Of a stretch of 64,000 bases of DNA, positions 34,701 to 47,667 are shown in pieces. Origin of the DNA: Beroe ovata (taxonomy: Eukaryota > Ctenophora > Nuda > Beroida > Beroidae); the NCBI GenBank assembly GCA_946803715.1, contig CAMPET010000032.1, positions 267,654 to 331,653 of the forward strand. Direction: 5' to 3'. Numbering within the stretch: position 1 is the first letter of the stretch; every line of letters starts with the position of its first letter. A program made the translations under genes and the position numbers. The notes beneath the pieces were generated by a model that was not told where the DNA came from, did no database searches, and worked only from the letters and a program-made list of their open reading frames with translations.

Positions 34701-37700
34701 ATTGAACAGCAGTATTATCATTATTATATACAGATAGGTTTAGTGAACGTGTGTTGCGACAGTTTACTTTACACTTTGTCAGTGTCACTGCTCAAAATCT
34801 CCTTCTTCTTCGGGTATGCATATGCTCACTCCCCGCTCACTCCTCTCTGTCGCACAGATGCAGATGCATCATTAAGGGATGGTCTTGAATCGTTTCTGAT
34901 AATGGCTCTTATTTTGCATTTGGGGTCTTTGAAATATTTTTCCGGCCGTCTCCGGCAGGATACCGTGGCACCGGGCACGCGTGCATCGTTTTACTATCGG
35001 GATACATCGTTCCACTATCGGGATACAGGTATAGTAGCGTGGACGTGAAAACCAGCCTGCTACGGTTCTACTATCATGATATATTCATAGCTCAATTTAC
35101 AATTCCTATTGTGTACATTCGTAATTTGCATTATCAGTGTTGTGTGGTCTTTTGTCCTAGTTATATCATCAAACAAAGCTTCCCGCTAGGGGGGACAAAA
35201 CAGGAGTTTAACTTTAATAGTCGTGTTTATCATATGTCTGTAACGTTTGATCCTTCAATCGAACAGAGCCCTCATGATGGTCTACCCTCTGTTCTTCTGT
35301 GCTGAATCGTTGAAAAATAGAGTTGATTGTTTTCATTCACAACATTTCACTTACCTTGTTCCGTTTCACGGATCGTTCGCTTGAAATTCCGGCGTTTATC
35401 ATACCTCGGCTACTATTAGTTATTATACCTCGGATACAAATAATTGAACATCGAGAAGCTCAGTTAATAACGGACTTTCGGATCGCTGAAAGAATAGGAA
35501 CCACAACGGTAGGAATCTTAATGAATCGAGATGGGGATCCGAGGATCCTTATCTTTACTGTTTTATCAGGGCCCCGCCCTCAAGACCCTATCTTTACTGT
35601 TTCATCAGGGGCCGCGCCCTCAAGACCCTATTGTGATTTCCTAGCTTTGCTCGACGGTAAGGGGTTTCCCTTCCGAAACACCTGGATACACCCCTAGTAG
35701 GAACCTGATTTGATGTGTTTGGGTAGTAGGATACTCTTTTACACTGGCGAACCGTAGTTCACTGGTAGAGGTTCATCCTGATACTGAGTGTAGTAATATG
35801 AATGGATATTGGATAATGTACTGATATATATAATAAGTGTATGTTGNCTTTGTCAGTGTCACTGCTCAAAATCTCCTTCTTCTTCGGGTATGCATATGCT
35901 CACTCCCCGCTCACTCCTCTCTGTCGCACAGATGCAGATGCATCATTAAGGGATGGTCTTGAATCGTTTCTGATAATGGCTCTTATTTTGCATTTGGGGT
36001 CTTTGAAATATTTTTCCGGCCGTCTCCGGCAGGATACCGTGGCACCGGGCACGCGTGCATCGTTTTACTATCGGGATACATCGTTCCACTATCGGGATAC
36101 AGGTATAGTAGCGTGGACGTGAAAACCAGCCTGCTACGGTTCTACTATCATGATATATTCATAGCTCAATTTACAATTCCTATTGTGTACATTCGTAATT
36201 TGCATTATCAGTGTTGTGTGGTCTTTTGTCCTAGTTATATCATCAAACAAAGCTTCCCGTTAGGGGGGACAAAACAGGAGTTTAACTTTGATAGTCGTGT
36301 TTATCATATGTCTGTAACGTTTGATCCTTCAATCGAACAGAGCCCTCATGATGGTCTACCCTCTGTTCTTCTGTGCTGAATCGTTGAAAAATAGAGTTGA
36401 TTGTTTTCATTCACAACATTTCACTTACCTTGTTCCGTTTCACGGATCGTTCGCTTGAAATTCCGGCGTTTATCATACCTCGGCTACTATTAGTTATTAT
36501 ACCTCGGATACAAATAATTGAACATCGAGAAGCTCAGTTAATAACGGACTTTCGGATCGCTGAAAGAATAGGAACCACAACGGTAGGAATCTTAATGAAT
36601 CGAGATGGGGATCCGAGGATCCTTATCTTTACTGTTTTATCAGGGCCCCGCCCTCAAGACCCTATCTTTACTGTTTCATCAGGGGCCGCGCCCTCAAGAC
36701 CCTATTGTGATTTCCTAGCTTTGCTCGACGGTAAGGGGTTTCCCTTCCGAAACACCTGGATACACCCCTAGTAGGAACCTGATTTGATGTGTTTGGGTAG
36801 TAGGATACTCTTTTACACTGGCGAACCGTAGTTCACTGGTAGAGGTTCATCCTGATACTGAGTGTAGTAATATGAATGGATATTGGATAATGTACTGATA
36901 TATATAATAAGTGTATGTTGTGTGACGGAGTAATTATGTTAGAGAGAGAGGACGACCCCACGTAGATCCTTTCTTCAGCTTGTATTACACACACACACAT
37001 GCTACTGCTTCTTCGTGTGTCACTACACGTTTTTACTCTCTCTCCTTTGTTTTTTACTCTCTCTNGGATACAGTGGCACCGGGCACGCCTGCATCCTCTT
37101 ACTATCGGGATACATCGTTCCACTATCGGGATACATGCTATCGGGATACAGGTGTAATAGCGTGGACGTGAAAACCAGCCTGCTACGGTTCTACTATCAT
37201 GATATATTCATAGCTCAATTTACAATTCCTATTGTGTACATTCGTAATTTGCATTATCAGTGTTGTGTGGTCTTTTGTCCTAGTTATATCATCAAACAAA
37301 GCTTCCCGTTAGGGGGGACAAAACAGGAGTTTAACTTTGATAGTCGTGTTTATCATATGTCTGTAACGTTTGATCCTTCAATCGAACAGAGCCCTCATGA
37401 TGGTCTACCCTCTGTTCTTCTGTGTTGAATAGAGTTTGATAGTTTTCATTCACAACATTTCACTTACCTTGTTCTGTTTCACGGATCGTTCGCTTGAAAT
37501 CCCGGCGACTAGTATGCCTCGGCTACTATTAGTTATACCTCGGATACAAATAATTGAACATCGAGAAGCTCTAATCAGTTAATAACGGACTTTCGAATCG
37601 CTAAAATCATGAATAGGTACCACAACGGTAGGAATCGAGATGGGGATCCGAGGATCCTTATCTTTACTGTTTTATCAGGGCCCCGCCCTCAAGACCCTAT

Positions 37701-38316
37701 CTTTACTGTTTCATCAGGGGCCGCGCCCTCAAGACCCTATTGTGATGTGCTAGCTTTGCTCGACGGTAAGGGGTTTCCCTTCCGAAACACCTGGATACAC
37801 CCCTAGTAGGAACCTGATTTGATGTGTTTGGGTAGTAGGATACTCATTCACACTGGCGAACCGTAGTTCACTGGTAGAGGTTCATCCTGATACTGAGTGT
37901 AGTAATATGAATGGATATTGGATAATGTACTGATATATATAATAAGTGTATGTTGTGTGACGGAGTAATTATGTTAGAGAGAGAGAGAGGACGACCCCAC
38001 GTAGATCCGTTCTTCAGCTTGTATTACACACACACATGCTACTGCTTCTTCGTGTGTCACTACACGTTTTTACTCTCTCTCTCCTTTGTTTTTCACTCTC
38101 TCTCTCAATGTGCACGCATTGAGTCTCACCATGCCAATTATCATGGGGTCTGAGGCCAATGTCATCCTGAATTTGAGCCCAATGTTATCCTATTTGATAG
38201 AATAGCAGGTTTGGAACCCAATGCTCACTTCAGGACCATCCTCAAGGTTGTGATTTACAAAATCGTACTTCATACGTCTTGCCCCCAAGTACATAACATT
38301 GCCGTTAGATGATATA

Positions 38317-38380
<64 letters not shown>

Positions 38381-39824
38381 TGTGTGTGAGAATAAGAGAA
38401 TAGAGATATATGTGTGTGAGTATTTTGAGGGATAGGAAAAGATAGGGNATGCTCACTCCTCTCTGTTGCACAGATGCTGATGCATGATTTAGGGGTGGTC
38501 TTGGAACATTTCTGATAATGGCTTTTATTTTGCATTTGGGGTCTCTGAAATATTTTTTCCGGCCGTCTCCGCCAGGATACAGTGGCACCGGGCACGCCTG
38601 CATCCTCTTACTATCGGGATACATCGTTCCACTATCGGGATACATGCTATCGGGATACAGGTGTAATAGCGTGGACGTGAAAACCAGCCTGCTACGGTTC
38701 TACTATCATGATATATTCATAGCTCAATTTACAATTCCTATTGTGTACATTCGTAATTTGCATTATCAGTGTTGTGTGGTCTTTTGTCCTAGTTATATCA
38801 TCAAACAAAGCTTCCCGTTAGGGGGGACAAAACAGGAGTTTAACTTTGATAGTCGTGTTTATCATATGTCTGTAACGTTTGATCCTTCAATCGAACAGAG
38901 CCCTCATGATGGTCTACCCTCTGTTCTTCTGTGTTGAATAGAGTTTGATAGTTTTCATTCACAACATTTCACTTACCTTGTTCTGTTTCACGGATCGTTC
39001 GCTTGAAATCCCGGCGACTAGTATGCCTCGGCTACTATTAGTTATACCTCGGATACAAATAATTGAACATCGAGAAGCTCTAATCAGTTAATAACGGACT
39101 TTCGAATCGCTAAAATCATGAATAGGTACCACAACGGTAGGAATCGAGATGGGGATCCGAGGATCCTTATCTTTACTGTTTTATCAGGGCCCCGCCCTCA
39201 AGACCCTATCTTTACTGTTTCATCAGGGGCCGCGCCCTCAAGACCCTATTGTGATGTGCTAGCTTTGCTCGACGGTAAGGGGTTTCCCTTCCGAAACACC
39301 TGGATACACCCCTAGTAGGAACCTGATTTGATGTGTTTGGGTAGTAGGATACTCATTCACACTGGCGAACCGTAGTTCACTGGTAGAGGTTCATCCTGAT
39401 ACTGAGTGTAGTAATATGAATGGATATTGGATAATGTACTGATATATATAATAAGTGTATGTTGTGTGACGGAGTAATTATGTTAGAGAGAGAGGACGAC
39501 CCCACGTAGATCCTTTCTTCAGCTTGTATTACACACACACACATGCTACTGCTTCTTCGTGTGTCACTACACGTTTTTACTCTCTCTCCTTTGTTTTTTA
39601 CTCTCTCTCTCAATGTGCACGCATTGAGTCTTACCAAGCCAATTATCATGGGGTCTGAGGCCAATGTCATCCTGAATTTGAGCCCAATGTCATCCTGAAT
39701 TTGATAGAAAAGCAGGTTTGGAACCCCAATTCACCCATCACGACCATCCTGGAAGTTGTGATCTAAAAAATCGTACTTCATACGTCTTGCCTCCAAGTAC
39801 ATGACATTGCCGTTAGATGATTTA

Positions 39825-39857
<33 letters not shown>

Positions 39858-42800
39858 CATATGAAATGTCCCATGTATTAATAAGCACTAGTAAGCACCA
39901 TAATACACTCAAGAACAAACACTATTTCCCTCCACTTACTCGGTAGTCATTATTCATGGTATACTGCTCCCCCGTCATACATGATATGGTAGTAGTTTCT
40001 ATACGCACCACTTTATACAGTGTGCTAAAGATCGCCTATGAATACCGCTCGTTACTTTGAAATGGGTTTTCTACCACTTTTCACAGTCTATGCCTCCTGA
40101 CTTTTTCAATTCTTGATTCATCACTGACAGAGAGAATTCAGGATTTATACCTACTGAGATACTGTATTATATGAGGAGGGAGCTAGAGCTGTATTTCGCA
40201 ATTGTCATTGTGTACCTCCTGTTTTCATGCGGGACTACCTCCGCATTATGCTGCTGTTCAGCCCTTTGTTCTGCAACGATTATACACGAATAAGATTTTT
40301 ATGAGCTTAGCTCTTAAATCCTGATTCTTGATCCCGATTCGCATTTCTCTATCATTACCAGTTTCAATCGGGATAGTTTCCAATAAACTTCATAAGTTGA
40401 TCGGGTTTACTTCCACTAACTCTGTAAAATGATGAATTGCCATTGGCGGTTCGCGTTTACATATGCAAATGGTGATAAAATTCGTTGTTTAGTTGCTGGT
40501 GTCAGTACTCAGTAGTATCAAGTTTGGGAATTCGTTATTCCTCATTCCATCACATGACACCGTTTTCTGGTCTCTCTATAATAATTGACACTCTCCCACA
40601 CTGCTAGACTCGTCTAGTGCGACAGGTTATTTATCAGGTTTCATTTGCAAATCTAAATTTAATAGCTCATCCCCGGTCGAAGTGTCGTTTTAGACGATGT
40701 TTTAGTTCTCAATCTGCAGCGGTTCTTGCCTGTCGTCTTAGACTAAAATGTGCGGTGTCTGTCACATGACATTTATTGTGATTGATGACATTCATTTGCA
40801 CAACTCGGCTTCGTGTATGCGGTGTTTTTTCCACTGACACCTCCGTGAAACTCGATGTGCATCTTCACACTCGTCAGTAATCTGTGTGAGTGTAAGTGTG
40901 TGTGTTCAGTGCGTGAGTGTGTGTGCGTGTGTGGTGTCTGTACGCATATGTACCACACTTTCTTTAATATTGCAATCAAGAGAGAAAAAAGTTATCATGA
41001 TACACGTAAAATAATATATTCGTAGTTGTGTGGCTTCATAATTTTTGTTCGACAAGTTGCACGGTCTTTTTACTTCACTACTTTTTAGCACTTTCCACTT
41101 ACCTGTCCGTTTTTCCCTTTTTACCGATCTTCCCGATTCCTTGTGCACAATAAACCTGGGAATTTGTACTCGTGTAAAAGTTTGCCCAAAGTTCCTATAT
41201 GATAGTCTTTCTTGTGCACGGCTTACTTGGTACCTATTTGCTCTAATTGCTATTGAAACTTGTCAGGGTTTTTACAATATACCTAGGCTGTTTTTTGCTC
41301 ATCTTGTTTATTCTCATATTTTAGCAGTGTACCTACCTTATCGTCCTTGGAGTAGATTTAGCACTTTTTTATAGTTGTATGCTCCTTAGACTGTGATGAT
41401 CTCGTAGTAAATGATAATCTATAAGTACATCATCAAGGAATACCTTGATTTATAAGTACCTCATCTATAAGTTCATCATCAAGGAATACCTGACAACAGC
41501 ATGTATAGACTCTGGAAATAATTGTGTCTTTTCCACCAACACTTTTCTCCGGTATTATACAGTGCGTATGTGTCGGTGTATGATATCGATAATCTGCTCA
41601 TTATGCCTACTTGGGTGATATGTGGGTTTTAACCTTATCTCTTTCCATCCTTCTCTCTGTATAATTGTCCCATGACCAACCTCATACCATAAATTGCCGA
41701 TTAAATGAGTTGTATATATATTTTCATATGTTTATTGTTTTAGTTACTCGAACACAGTACACTTTTCTTGGTGCGTCTCCCTTCTCCCTGCATATATATA
41801 TCCTGTATGCTAGACATTGCGAAAACCCCGGCCTTTTCCACTCCAACATTCATAATGAGAATTGCAATTCATTCTCATGAACCGAATACAGTACCTCATG
41901 TCTTAGTAACAACAGTATTGATGATATCGATAGACTGTGCTTCATTCATTCTGTTCATGGCATATGCTACATTGACTAACCCGTGATTTTGTCCTGTAGA
42001 CAAAGGACGAGTGTAAGGATTTGACAGCATCCACGGGATCAGCTGCCACCGCCGCCACCACCCTCCCACCGCCGCCACCCCTTCTCAAATCAGCCGAGCA
42101 AGTCGCAAGATGCACCAGCTCTCCCAGTAGCACTTCCTCCTCGCTCGGGCAGTCCGCTAAAGCGACGAAACCCTTTTCTGTCATAGTGTCGAACAGTCAG
42201 ACTGTAAAAACGAAGTCGGACACAAACAGTCTCGTGAACTCGCTACAATCGCTGAGTAACATCAGTGCTCCCACTATACAGTCGGGAAGTATGCATCGGC
42301 CGGGAGCAGGGGCAGCCACCTCCATACAGCCTAACCGGGCTGCCATGGCCAAGATCCTAGAGGAGATGATTCTCCAACAACCGAGCCCCAAACCCAAGGT
42401 GCTGCAGTGGCCCATCTGTCCTAATATAAACGACCAGGAGTACCTTCATTACACTGGTATGTCCGTGTCCGTGTCTGAGTCTGTAGTAACCAATTTTCTC
42501 TTATCTCACTGTACAACCCATCCGGTCTTACTTGATCACACCATGCTCCCTATTCAGATCACCTTGCTATCACAGGGTTAGAGTTCATAGTGGATCGGTT
42601 AAAGAATCCCCTTAAGGAGGACTTAGTGTCTCCCTCACTGGAAATAACTTGTATTGTGTGCGGGCTGGACTTCTCCCCCGAATGGGAGAAAACTGACTCC
42701 GATGACAAGTTTGAGTGTTACTACTGTTTCACGTCAAAACTGCGCAAACAGGTACATCCTGTTTTTCGCTATCGACCTGCTCTCTAATCAGTGCAATTTA

Positions 42801-44581
42801 TCATAATTAGCAGCTATATGATTCAATGCATACCCCCTTCCCTACACTGCTTACAAAATGATTTCTAGGTTCGTGAAGAGCATACAGAGAGACTCAAACA
42901 AGGCTTCATAAAGGTGGTTCAAAAGGAGAAGGAGTTTGAGAGACAACTCCAGAATCAACAACGAGAAGAGCAACTGATGCAGCAAAAACTTGCCGAGCAA
43001 CAACGTCAGCAACAGCAAATCATGGAGGTGAGGCGATAATGTGAGAGATAATTGCGGTGAGGATATGTGAGGAGACAGTGTGAGAGATAATCGTGGTGAG
43101 GCTAGGTGAGGAGACAGCGTGGGGGACAATTGTGGTTAGGATAGGTAGGTGAGGAGACAGCGTGAGGAGCGTGAGGCGAGAGAGATAACGTACTATCAGT
43201 GTGGTGAGGCTGGTACGAGAAGAGATATGAATAGGAACGGTTCATGGCGTCAGTCGTACTACGCTGTGACATTCTATTTTCAGCAACAACAACGTACCCT
43301 ACAACTGCAACTGCAGCAACAAACCCTGGAACAGATTCAACGACAGCAGATAGCTAACCAACTTCTGCAGCATCTACAGAAAAGTAGACAACAACCCACT
43401 TCCACAAATTCTGCTCTCAACACCCTCCTTCAGGTAGGAAAATGTGGCCCGGCCCATGGCGTCGTGCGTGATTGTATATTGTGTACATTGTACATTGTGT
43501 ACATCGTGTATTGCGTCCACTGTGTATTCTGTGATGTTGTACATTGTGTACACTGGCCACTGTATACTATACAGTGTATACTGCGTAGTACTTCGTGTAC
43601 AGCGTGATTCCTCAATGTCGTGATCTGATCATTCATGTATCGCTTCATCCTGAATCTACTAACTGTATGCATTGGAAATACATGATATATTGAGTGTTGA
43701 TTCCTGACTTCACATGATCTGGTTCTAAAATCACAATTTAAAGTTCACGCAGGACCCAACGAATCAGTTGTTAGCTCAGCTTACTAAGAGAGGTCAGCAG
43801 ACCGCAGGCAGTGCTCTGAATCTCCTACAGGTAAATGCTGGGGTTTATGAAGCCTAGTCTTAATATCCCACATGATCTTTGTTCCCCATCTGCTCTACAT
43901 CATCAACACGCCTTCTCACTCACTCACTCAATCACTCACCCATTCACACACTCACTCAATCACTCACGTTTTACTTACTCACACACTCACTCACACACAC
44001 TCACGCCTCACTCACTCAACAGGAGCCCACAAAGGAATCACTGCGATCACTTCACAAGCACATGAAACATTTACCCAAAGACTGGATCCAAAACAATCTC
44101 AAGTATCTAGCTCCCAAAACGAAGACCTCCAAATCGAGCAATATAACGTCCAGTGATGACGATTCTAAAGCGTCCTCTCAACGACGATCATTGTGTTCCA
44201 GATCATTGGAGAATTCGTATACATCTGATGAACTTATGGTGATAGAAAGACGTGATTTAAACCCCAAACTAGCTCCGTCCACTTCATTCAAAGAAGCACC
44301 AAATAGCACCAGAAACCGTGGTGTCTCCTGCAGTGGTGTCAAGTGTAGTGGTGTCAGCAAGCCTGATTCTCCTCACCCGTCACCACTACTTCACCCATCT
44401 CACCACATAACTCACTCTTCACTATCCGCCTACTTCAACTCAAGGGTACCTTTTGTAGTGTATTGTCACACAGACTTTCGTGACATCGATTATCTGTGAA
44501 CAAAGTGGAGCTGTTTTGATTTCAGCTTAGTAATGAGCAATTATGAGTGGAAATTGTGTTGGAACTTGCAAACATTATACT

Positions 44582-44612
<31 letters not shown>

Positions 44613-44837
44613 NNNNNNNNNNNNNNNNNNNNNNNNNNNNNNNNNNNNNNNNNNNNNNNNNNNNNNNNNNNNNNNNNCCCTCTATTTCTGCAGAACAACT
44701 CAACCAGTAATTCCAACTCTGATTCTGACAAGACGAGTAGCAACAGTCTCAACTCTGACCACGCAGCAGCAGCAGCACAAACTGGCCAGCTGAGGGACTA
44801 CCTCCTGGACCTCCTGCCACGCCTCCCCACCCAGTGA
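27436..44837 (+). CDS. GATAD2: GATA zinc finger domain-containing protein 2 (p66, NuRD subunit)
   Basis: Eleven exons give 688 residues: 27436-27482, 27667-27710, 31127-31353, 32154-32315, 42000-42456, 42576-42751, 42869-43027, 43284-43433, 43753-43830, 44023-44445, 44694-44837; all in phase. It starts MSDLPIVKKPKIDG. Residues 107-160 hold the CR1 coiled coil (EIIAQLKESLKQEEAKLQFL), which pairs with MBD2/3. The GATA-type finger is C338-x2-C341-x18-C360-x2-C363 (CIVCGLDF...CYYC), preceded by LEFIVDRL as in vertebrate p66. A Gln-rich coiled coil follows (about 372-470). The end RDYLLDLLPRLPTQ matches the vertebrate REYLLDMIPP motif. p66 links MBD2/3 to CHD4 in the NuRD repressor complex. Intron 4 spans 9.7 kb and holds a gap and a repeat array. 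A second N run lies just before the last exon. Confidence 0.93.
28104..28177. repeat. 20-bp minisatellite, GATAD2 intron 2
   Basis: Nearly four exact copies of GGAGGTGTCATTGGACTAGG, ending at a single n at 28178. Copy number may therefore be wrong in the assembly. Confidence 0.85.
28258..28284. promoter_or_regulatory. Four CACGTG E-boxes at exact 7-bp spacing
   Basis: CACGTG starts at 28258, 28265, 28272 and 28279, flanked by GTGTGACGTGTGAC. Such palindromes are core sites of bHLH-zip factors (MYC/MAX, USF, MITF/TFEB). Location in GATAD2 intron 2 suggests an intronic regulatory element, but a simple short tandem repeat of TGACACG is also possible. Confidence 0.4.
29585..29890. repeat. TG-rich minisatellite, GATAD2 intron 2
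   Basis: Repeats of a roughly 30-60 bp unit containing CATGTCTGTGTCTGTTCGAG and TGTGTCTGTGTACATCTG, with an n at 29668. All reading frames in it are artefacts of the repeat. Confidence 0.85.
30571..30769 (+). CDS. Candidate alternative first exon or unassigned exon in the GATAD2 locus
   Basis: An ATG at 30571 opens MSPELEASKRVHLHRKV and continues to HDKPIDLFPDYMEYLKRFLE before the donor T|GTGAGC after 30769. The exon ends in phase 1, the phase required by the GATAD2 exon at 31127. It has no phase-compatible acceptor for the upstream exon at 27667-27710, and a TGA lies in frame 18 bases before the ATG. The consistent reading is an alternative first exon starting at its own promoter. I recognise no domain, and it could be chance. 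Confidence 0.35.
32445..32740. repeat. Cluster of ACATTGTACAATGT-type palindromes
   Basis: Many copies of TACATTGTA and TACAATGTA, often joined as self-complementary TACATTGTACAATGTA-like units, in GATAD2 intron 4. Similar clusters occur at 12205-12300, 13020-13095 and 43475-43580. Confidence 0.7.
32883..33296. other. Assembly gap (414 n) inside a (TG)n tract
   Basis: Flanked on both sides by TG repeats within GATAD2 intron 4. Reading frames drawn across it have no support. Confidence 0.95.
34774..39857. repeat. Four copies of a 1.1-1.4 kb unit separated by single n characters
   Basis: Copy 1 is 34774-35846, copy 2 is 35848-37064, copy 3 is 37066 to about 38400, and copy 4 is 38449 to about 39857. 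Copies 1 and 2 are almost identical at a 1074-bp offset. Copies 3 and 4 share their own differences (for example CGGCGACTAGTATGCC and loss of a TTA). Each copy boundary coincides with an n (35847, 37065, 38448). The unit includes an internal duplication of TATCTTTACTGTTT plus CCGCCCTCAAGACCC and ends in a (TG)n tract. The 88-codon frame starting MDVKTSLLRFYYHD is kept only because the DNA is kept. The whole region is GATAD2 intron 4. Confidence 0.85.
39858..41999. other. Remainder of GATAD2 intron 4
   Basis: AT-rich sequence with a few short CA and TG tracts. I found no exon-like or protein-like frame. Confidence 0.5.
44613..44677. other. Assembly gap (65 n) next to a (CA)n tract
   Basis: Lies in the last GATAD2 intron, 16 bases before the acceptor of the last exon. 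Both splice sites of that intron are outside the gap. Confidence 0.95.
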
Positions 44838-46229
44838 GCTACGCCCTCGCACAGAAAACACCGAGCATGCTGACACATTTGCCACGCCCAGTTTATATAT
44901 GCCACGCGCGGTCCTCCTTTATATATTCACGGGGACACGCGGGTCACATGCCTTATAAGGGATAATCGGTTGTCATTGTGAAGTAGCAGCAGAGTATTGT
45001 AGTGGTGTACAAAGATGTGATCCGTTGTCAGTGTCATCAGTCACGCGATATCACTGTCATGTGACAATGTGACATGGCACATGGTTGAGAAAACAGATAC
45101 TGTAGATTTGAGATAAGGAAGATATATTTATTGAGAAACATGCTCACTTTATCATGCGTCTTCGTCATAGTATTTATACTCTCACGATACATATTATATC
45201 GTTATGATATTGTATGATAAATGCATATACACAGTAAACACATATACCTACGTACTTGAAATCATGCCCGAAAGTGAAATCCGAAGTTTTTAAGTTTTTA
45301 AAAATTCCTATGAGCAATTTTCATAAGCTGCATAAGGTTCACCAGCTATTTTACTTGGAATAATGATCGACTAGCAAAGTACAAAAGTTCTGACTATGTG
45401 TATACTATATACAGTGTGGTTGTCATAACAACGGATTTGATTCCGTTGTTTAATGCATATAGTGTCGATACACCGTTCCCATGCCCGATCATAACTCACT
45501 TTGGTATTGTGAACAAAATTACCGCTTTCAGGAATCCATTTTCTGAGAAAAATGTATCAGTATGTAAGCCGTGGATGAAGTTTTGTATTGACCATATTTT
45601 AGAAAATCTTGAAATTTCCTTATTCAGAGAAAGAGCTTGTATGTCCATAGGTTATATTTGATATTGAGATCAACTGTTTCTATTTTTGGAGCAGTTACAA
45701 CTAGGTTTTAACTATTTTATGAGTATTTTCAAAAAGTTACTCTCAGCTCATGTTTGAAATTTAAGCGAAATTGCGTTTAAGCAGTTTCGAGTCATCAATT
45801 GTGGATATTATGCTACTGTCAGTTCAACTTCAATACGATAAGATTCAAATTTACTCGGTTACCTTTGACTTTGAGCTGGTTTGTGTATTTGTGAATTATT
45901 CCCATTATCACATCACATACCAATCATTTCAAGCCCATCTTAATGCTTATGTAACTGTAAGTTACTTAAATACTTTTCACCCTCATTGCCGGTCGAATAG
46001 ATTGTGATGAGAAGATGAGATCTTATTGCTGATAATCGAGTACAAAATTATCATTAAACAACGTAACAAGGAGTTTCCATTTTGCAATTTTTAATCATTT
46101 GATTTCGTATGACATTGACAAGATGAGTACATGCATGTGCGGCACGATGTTTGTGCAGTGTACACGATGCGGCTCGGAAGGTTGGGTCACGCGTCCTTCA
46201 CTTTACTGATACTCGGTGATCTGAAAAGT

Positions 46230-47340
46230 CCTAAAAGTAAAAATGGAGACGCGCAGCGCGCGGAGTATTTCATGGGTTACACAGCGCAGGAACATTGTTT
46301 TGAGATTTTATTGGACGGGGACCTCTGGTTCAGGGTTCTCGGATCGCGCGCGCCTTCATTATCATATCGTTAAACTTAAAAGGCCGGTATGCGGGTATTA
46401 AAGGCGAAAGCGCGCATGAAGTGAAAAACAAAGGTCAGCTAAATTTAAAGTCTGACGAGTGTTGTCGGGCGGTGCACATGCAGATGCCGCACCGCTGATG
46501 CAGATGTGTGATGCAAGCCGCGTACTTTGTCGATCGAGCGATGATATAGACCCTATCGAGAATTTCGTTCTGCGCGCGCGGCGCAAACTTTTTCTTCGCG
46601 GCTTGCAAACTTATTCGCGCCGGGCCGCGCGGCGCAAACTTATTTTTCGCGGCTTGCATCAGCGGTCTAGCATCGCCAAACAACGCGTACTTATTTTTTG
46701 TCTGAGAATAAGTTTGCGCTGCGCGCGCGAAACAAAATTCTCGACAGGGTCTATCATCGATTGACAAGACAAGTGATGCCATCCAAAGTCTTATCTATAG
46801 AGGTGTATTTGAGTATGGATAACCACATCACACGGTTCCACGGACTTTTCTCTCCTCCTACAGAATCAGAAGACAATGGACAGGAAACTGATGATGCACA
46901 TNACTTTTCAGATCACTGAGTAGAATAGGGGCGCGCAACGTGTGCACAGCCAGACCGCTGATGCAAGTCTGAGAATAAGTTGCGCGCGCGACGAAATTCT
47001 CGACAGGGTCTGTCATCGATCGACAAAACAATAATAATGAAACCCTTGGCCTTCCATTTAATAGATAATTGTCAGATTTCATCTATTATCTCATATCGCA
47101 AAAATCCGGCGACGCGCAGCGCGCGCGGAGTATTTGGGTCACACAGCGGCGCGCGGGAACTTGTAGAATTTCACCCTACCAGTACCTATACCCTTGCTGG
47201 CGGGATTTTATCCCTGGCAAGGGCGGAATGAAAATTGCGCGCACCAACGGTAGGGTAAGATCCTACAAGTGCATGAGAGAAAAACAGAAAAAAAACAAAC
47301 AACAAAGGTCAGCTAAAGTCTGACAAGTGTTGTTGGGTGA
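46230..47340. repeat. Direct duplication flanking a fold-back element
   Basis: GACGCGCAGCGCGCGGAG and its downstream sequence at about 46247 recur at 47110. AAAGGTCAGCTAAA...TCTGACGAGTGTTGT at 46431-46471 recurs as AAAGGTCAGCTAAAGTCTGA at about 47303. The two direct copies flank the inverted repeat at 46527-46767. This suggests nested insertions of one repeat family. Confidence 0.65.
46527..46767. repeat. 241-bp inverted repeat of the dispersed GC-rich family
   Basis: TTGTCGATCGAGCGATGATA...GACCCTATCGAGAATTTCG at the left is mirrored by CGACAGGGTCTATCATCGAT and TTGACAA at the right. The interior repeats GCGCAAACTT and GCGGCTTGCA. It shares blocks with the copy at 5600-5840 and with a fragment at about 46916-47026. 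Confidence 0.75.
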
Positions 47341-47667
47341 TGCTTTTACGTGATCCTCCAAGTATTGTTTAACAATACTTAGTATCGATCCTCCAAGGCA
47401 ATCAAGGTAGTCCACTTGCAAATCTGCCAAATAAATGTGGTGAAGTGGATGACAGATGAATATCCTCATTCTTCTCCAATAGCAAACTCCAACCTAGATT
47501 CCAATTTTTGATTTATCTGATTTGAACAAAACAGGAGTCCTTTCCAAAGCAGACTCGATTCTGAAAATTTGCAATCAAGTTTCTATTAAGTCAGATTTTT
47601 GACTTAAGTCTGTGTTGGAAAGGGTCCGCGGAGTCTGGATTTAGTTCATGCACATGTCATAGGCATC

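Larger units (their letters stand above)
44838..47667. other. Intergenic region between GATAD2 and HGH1
   Basis: 44838-46120 is AT-rich and I see nothing in it. 46120-47340 consists of GC-rich dispersed repeats described separately. No supported coding frame. Confidence 0.5.

Noticed and set aside
41045-41374. 109-codon hydrophobic frame in GATAD2 intron 4
   Set aside because: AT-rich chance frame, with no splice context or recognisable motif.
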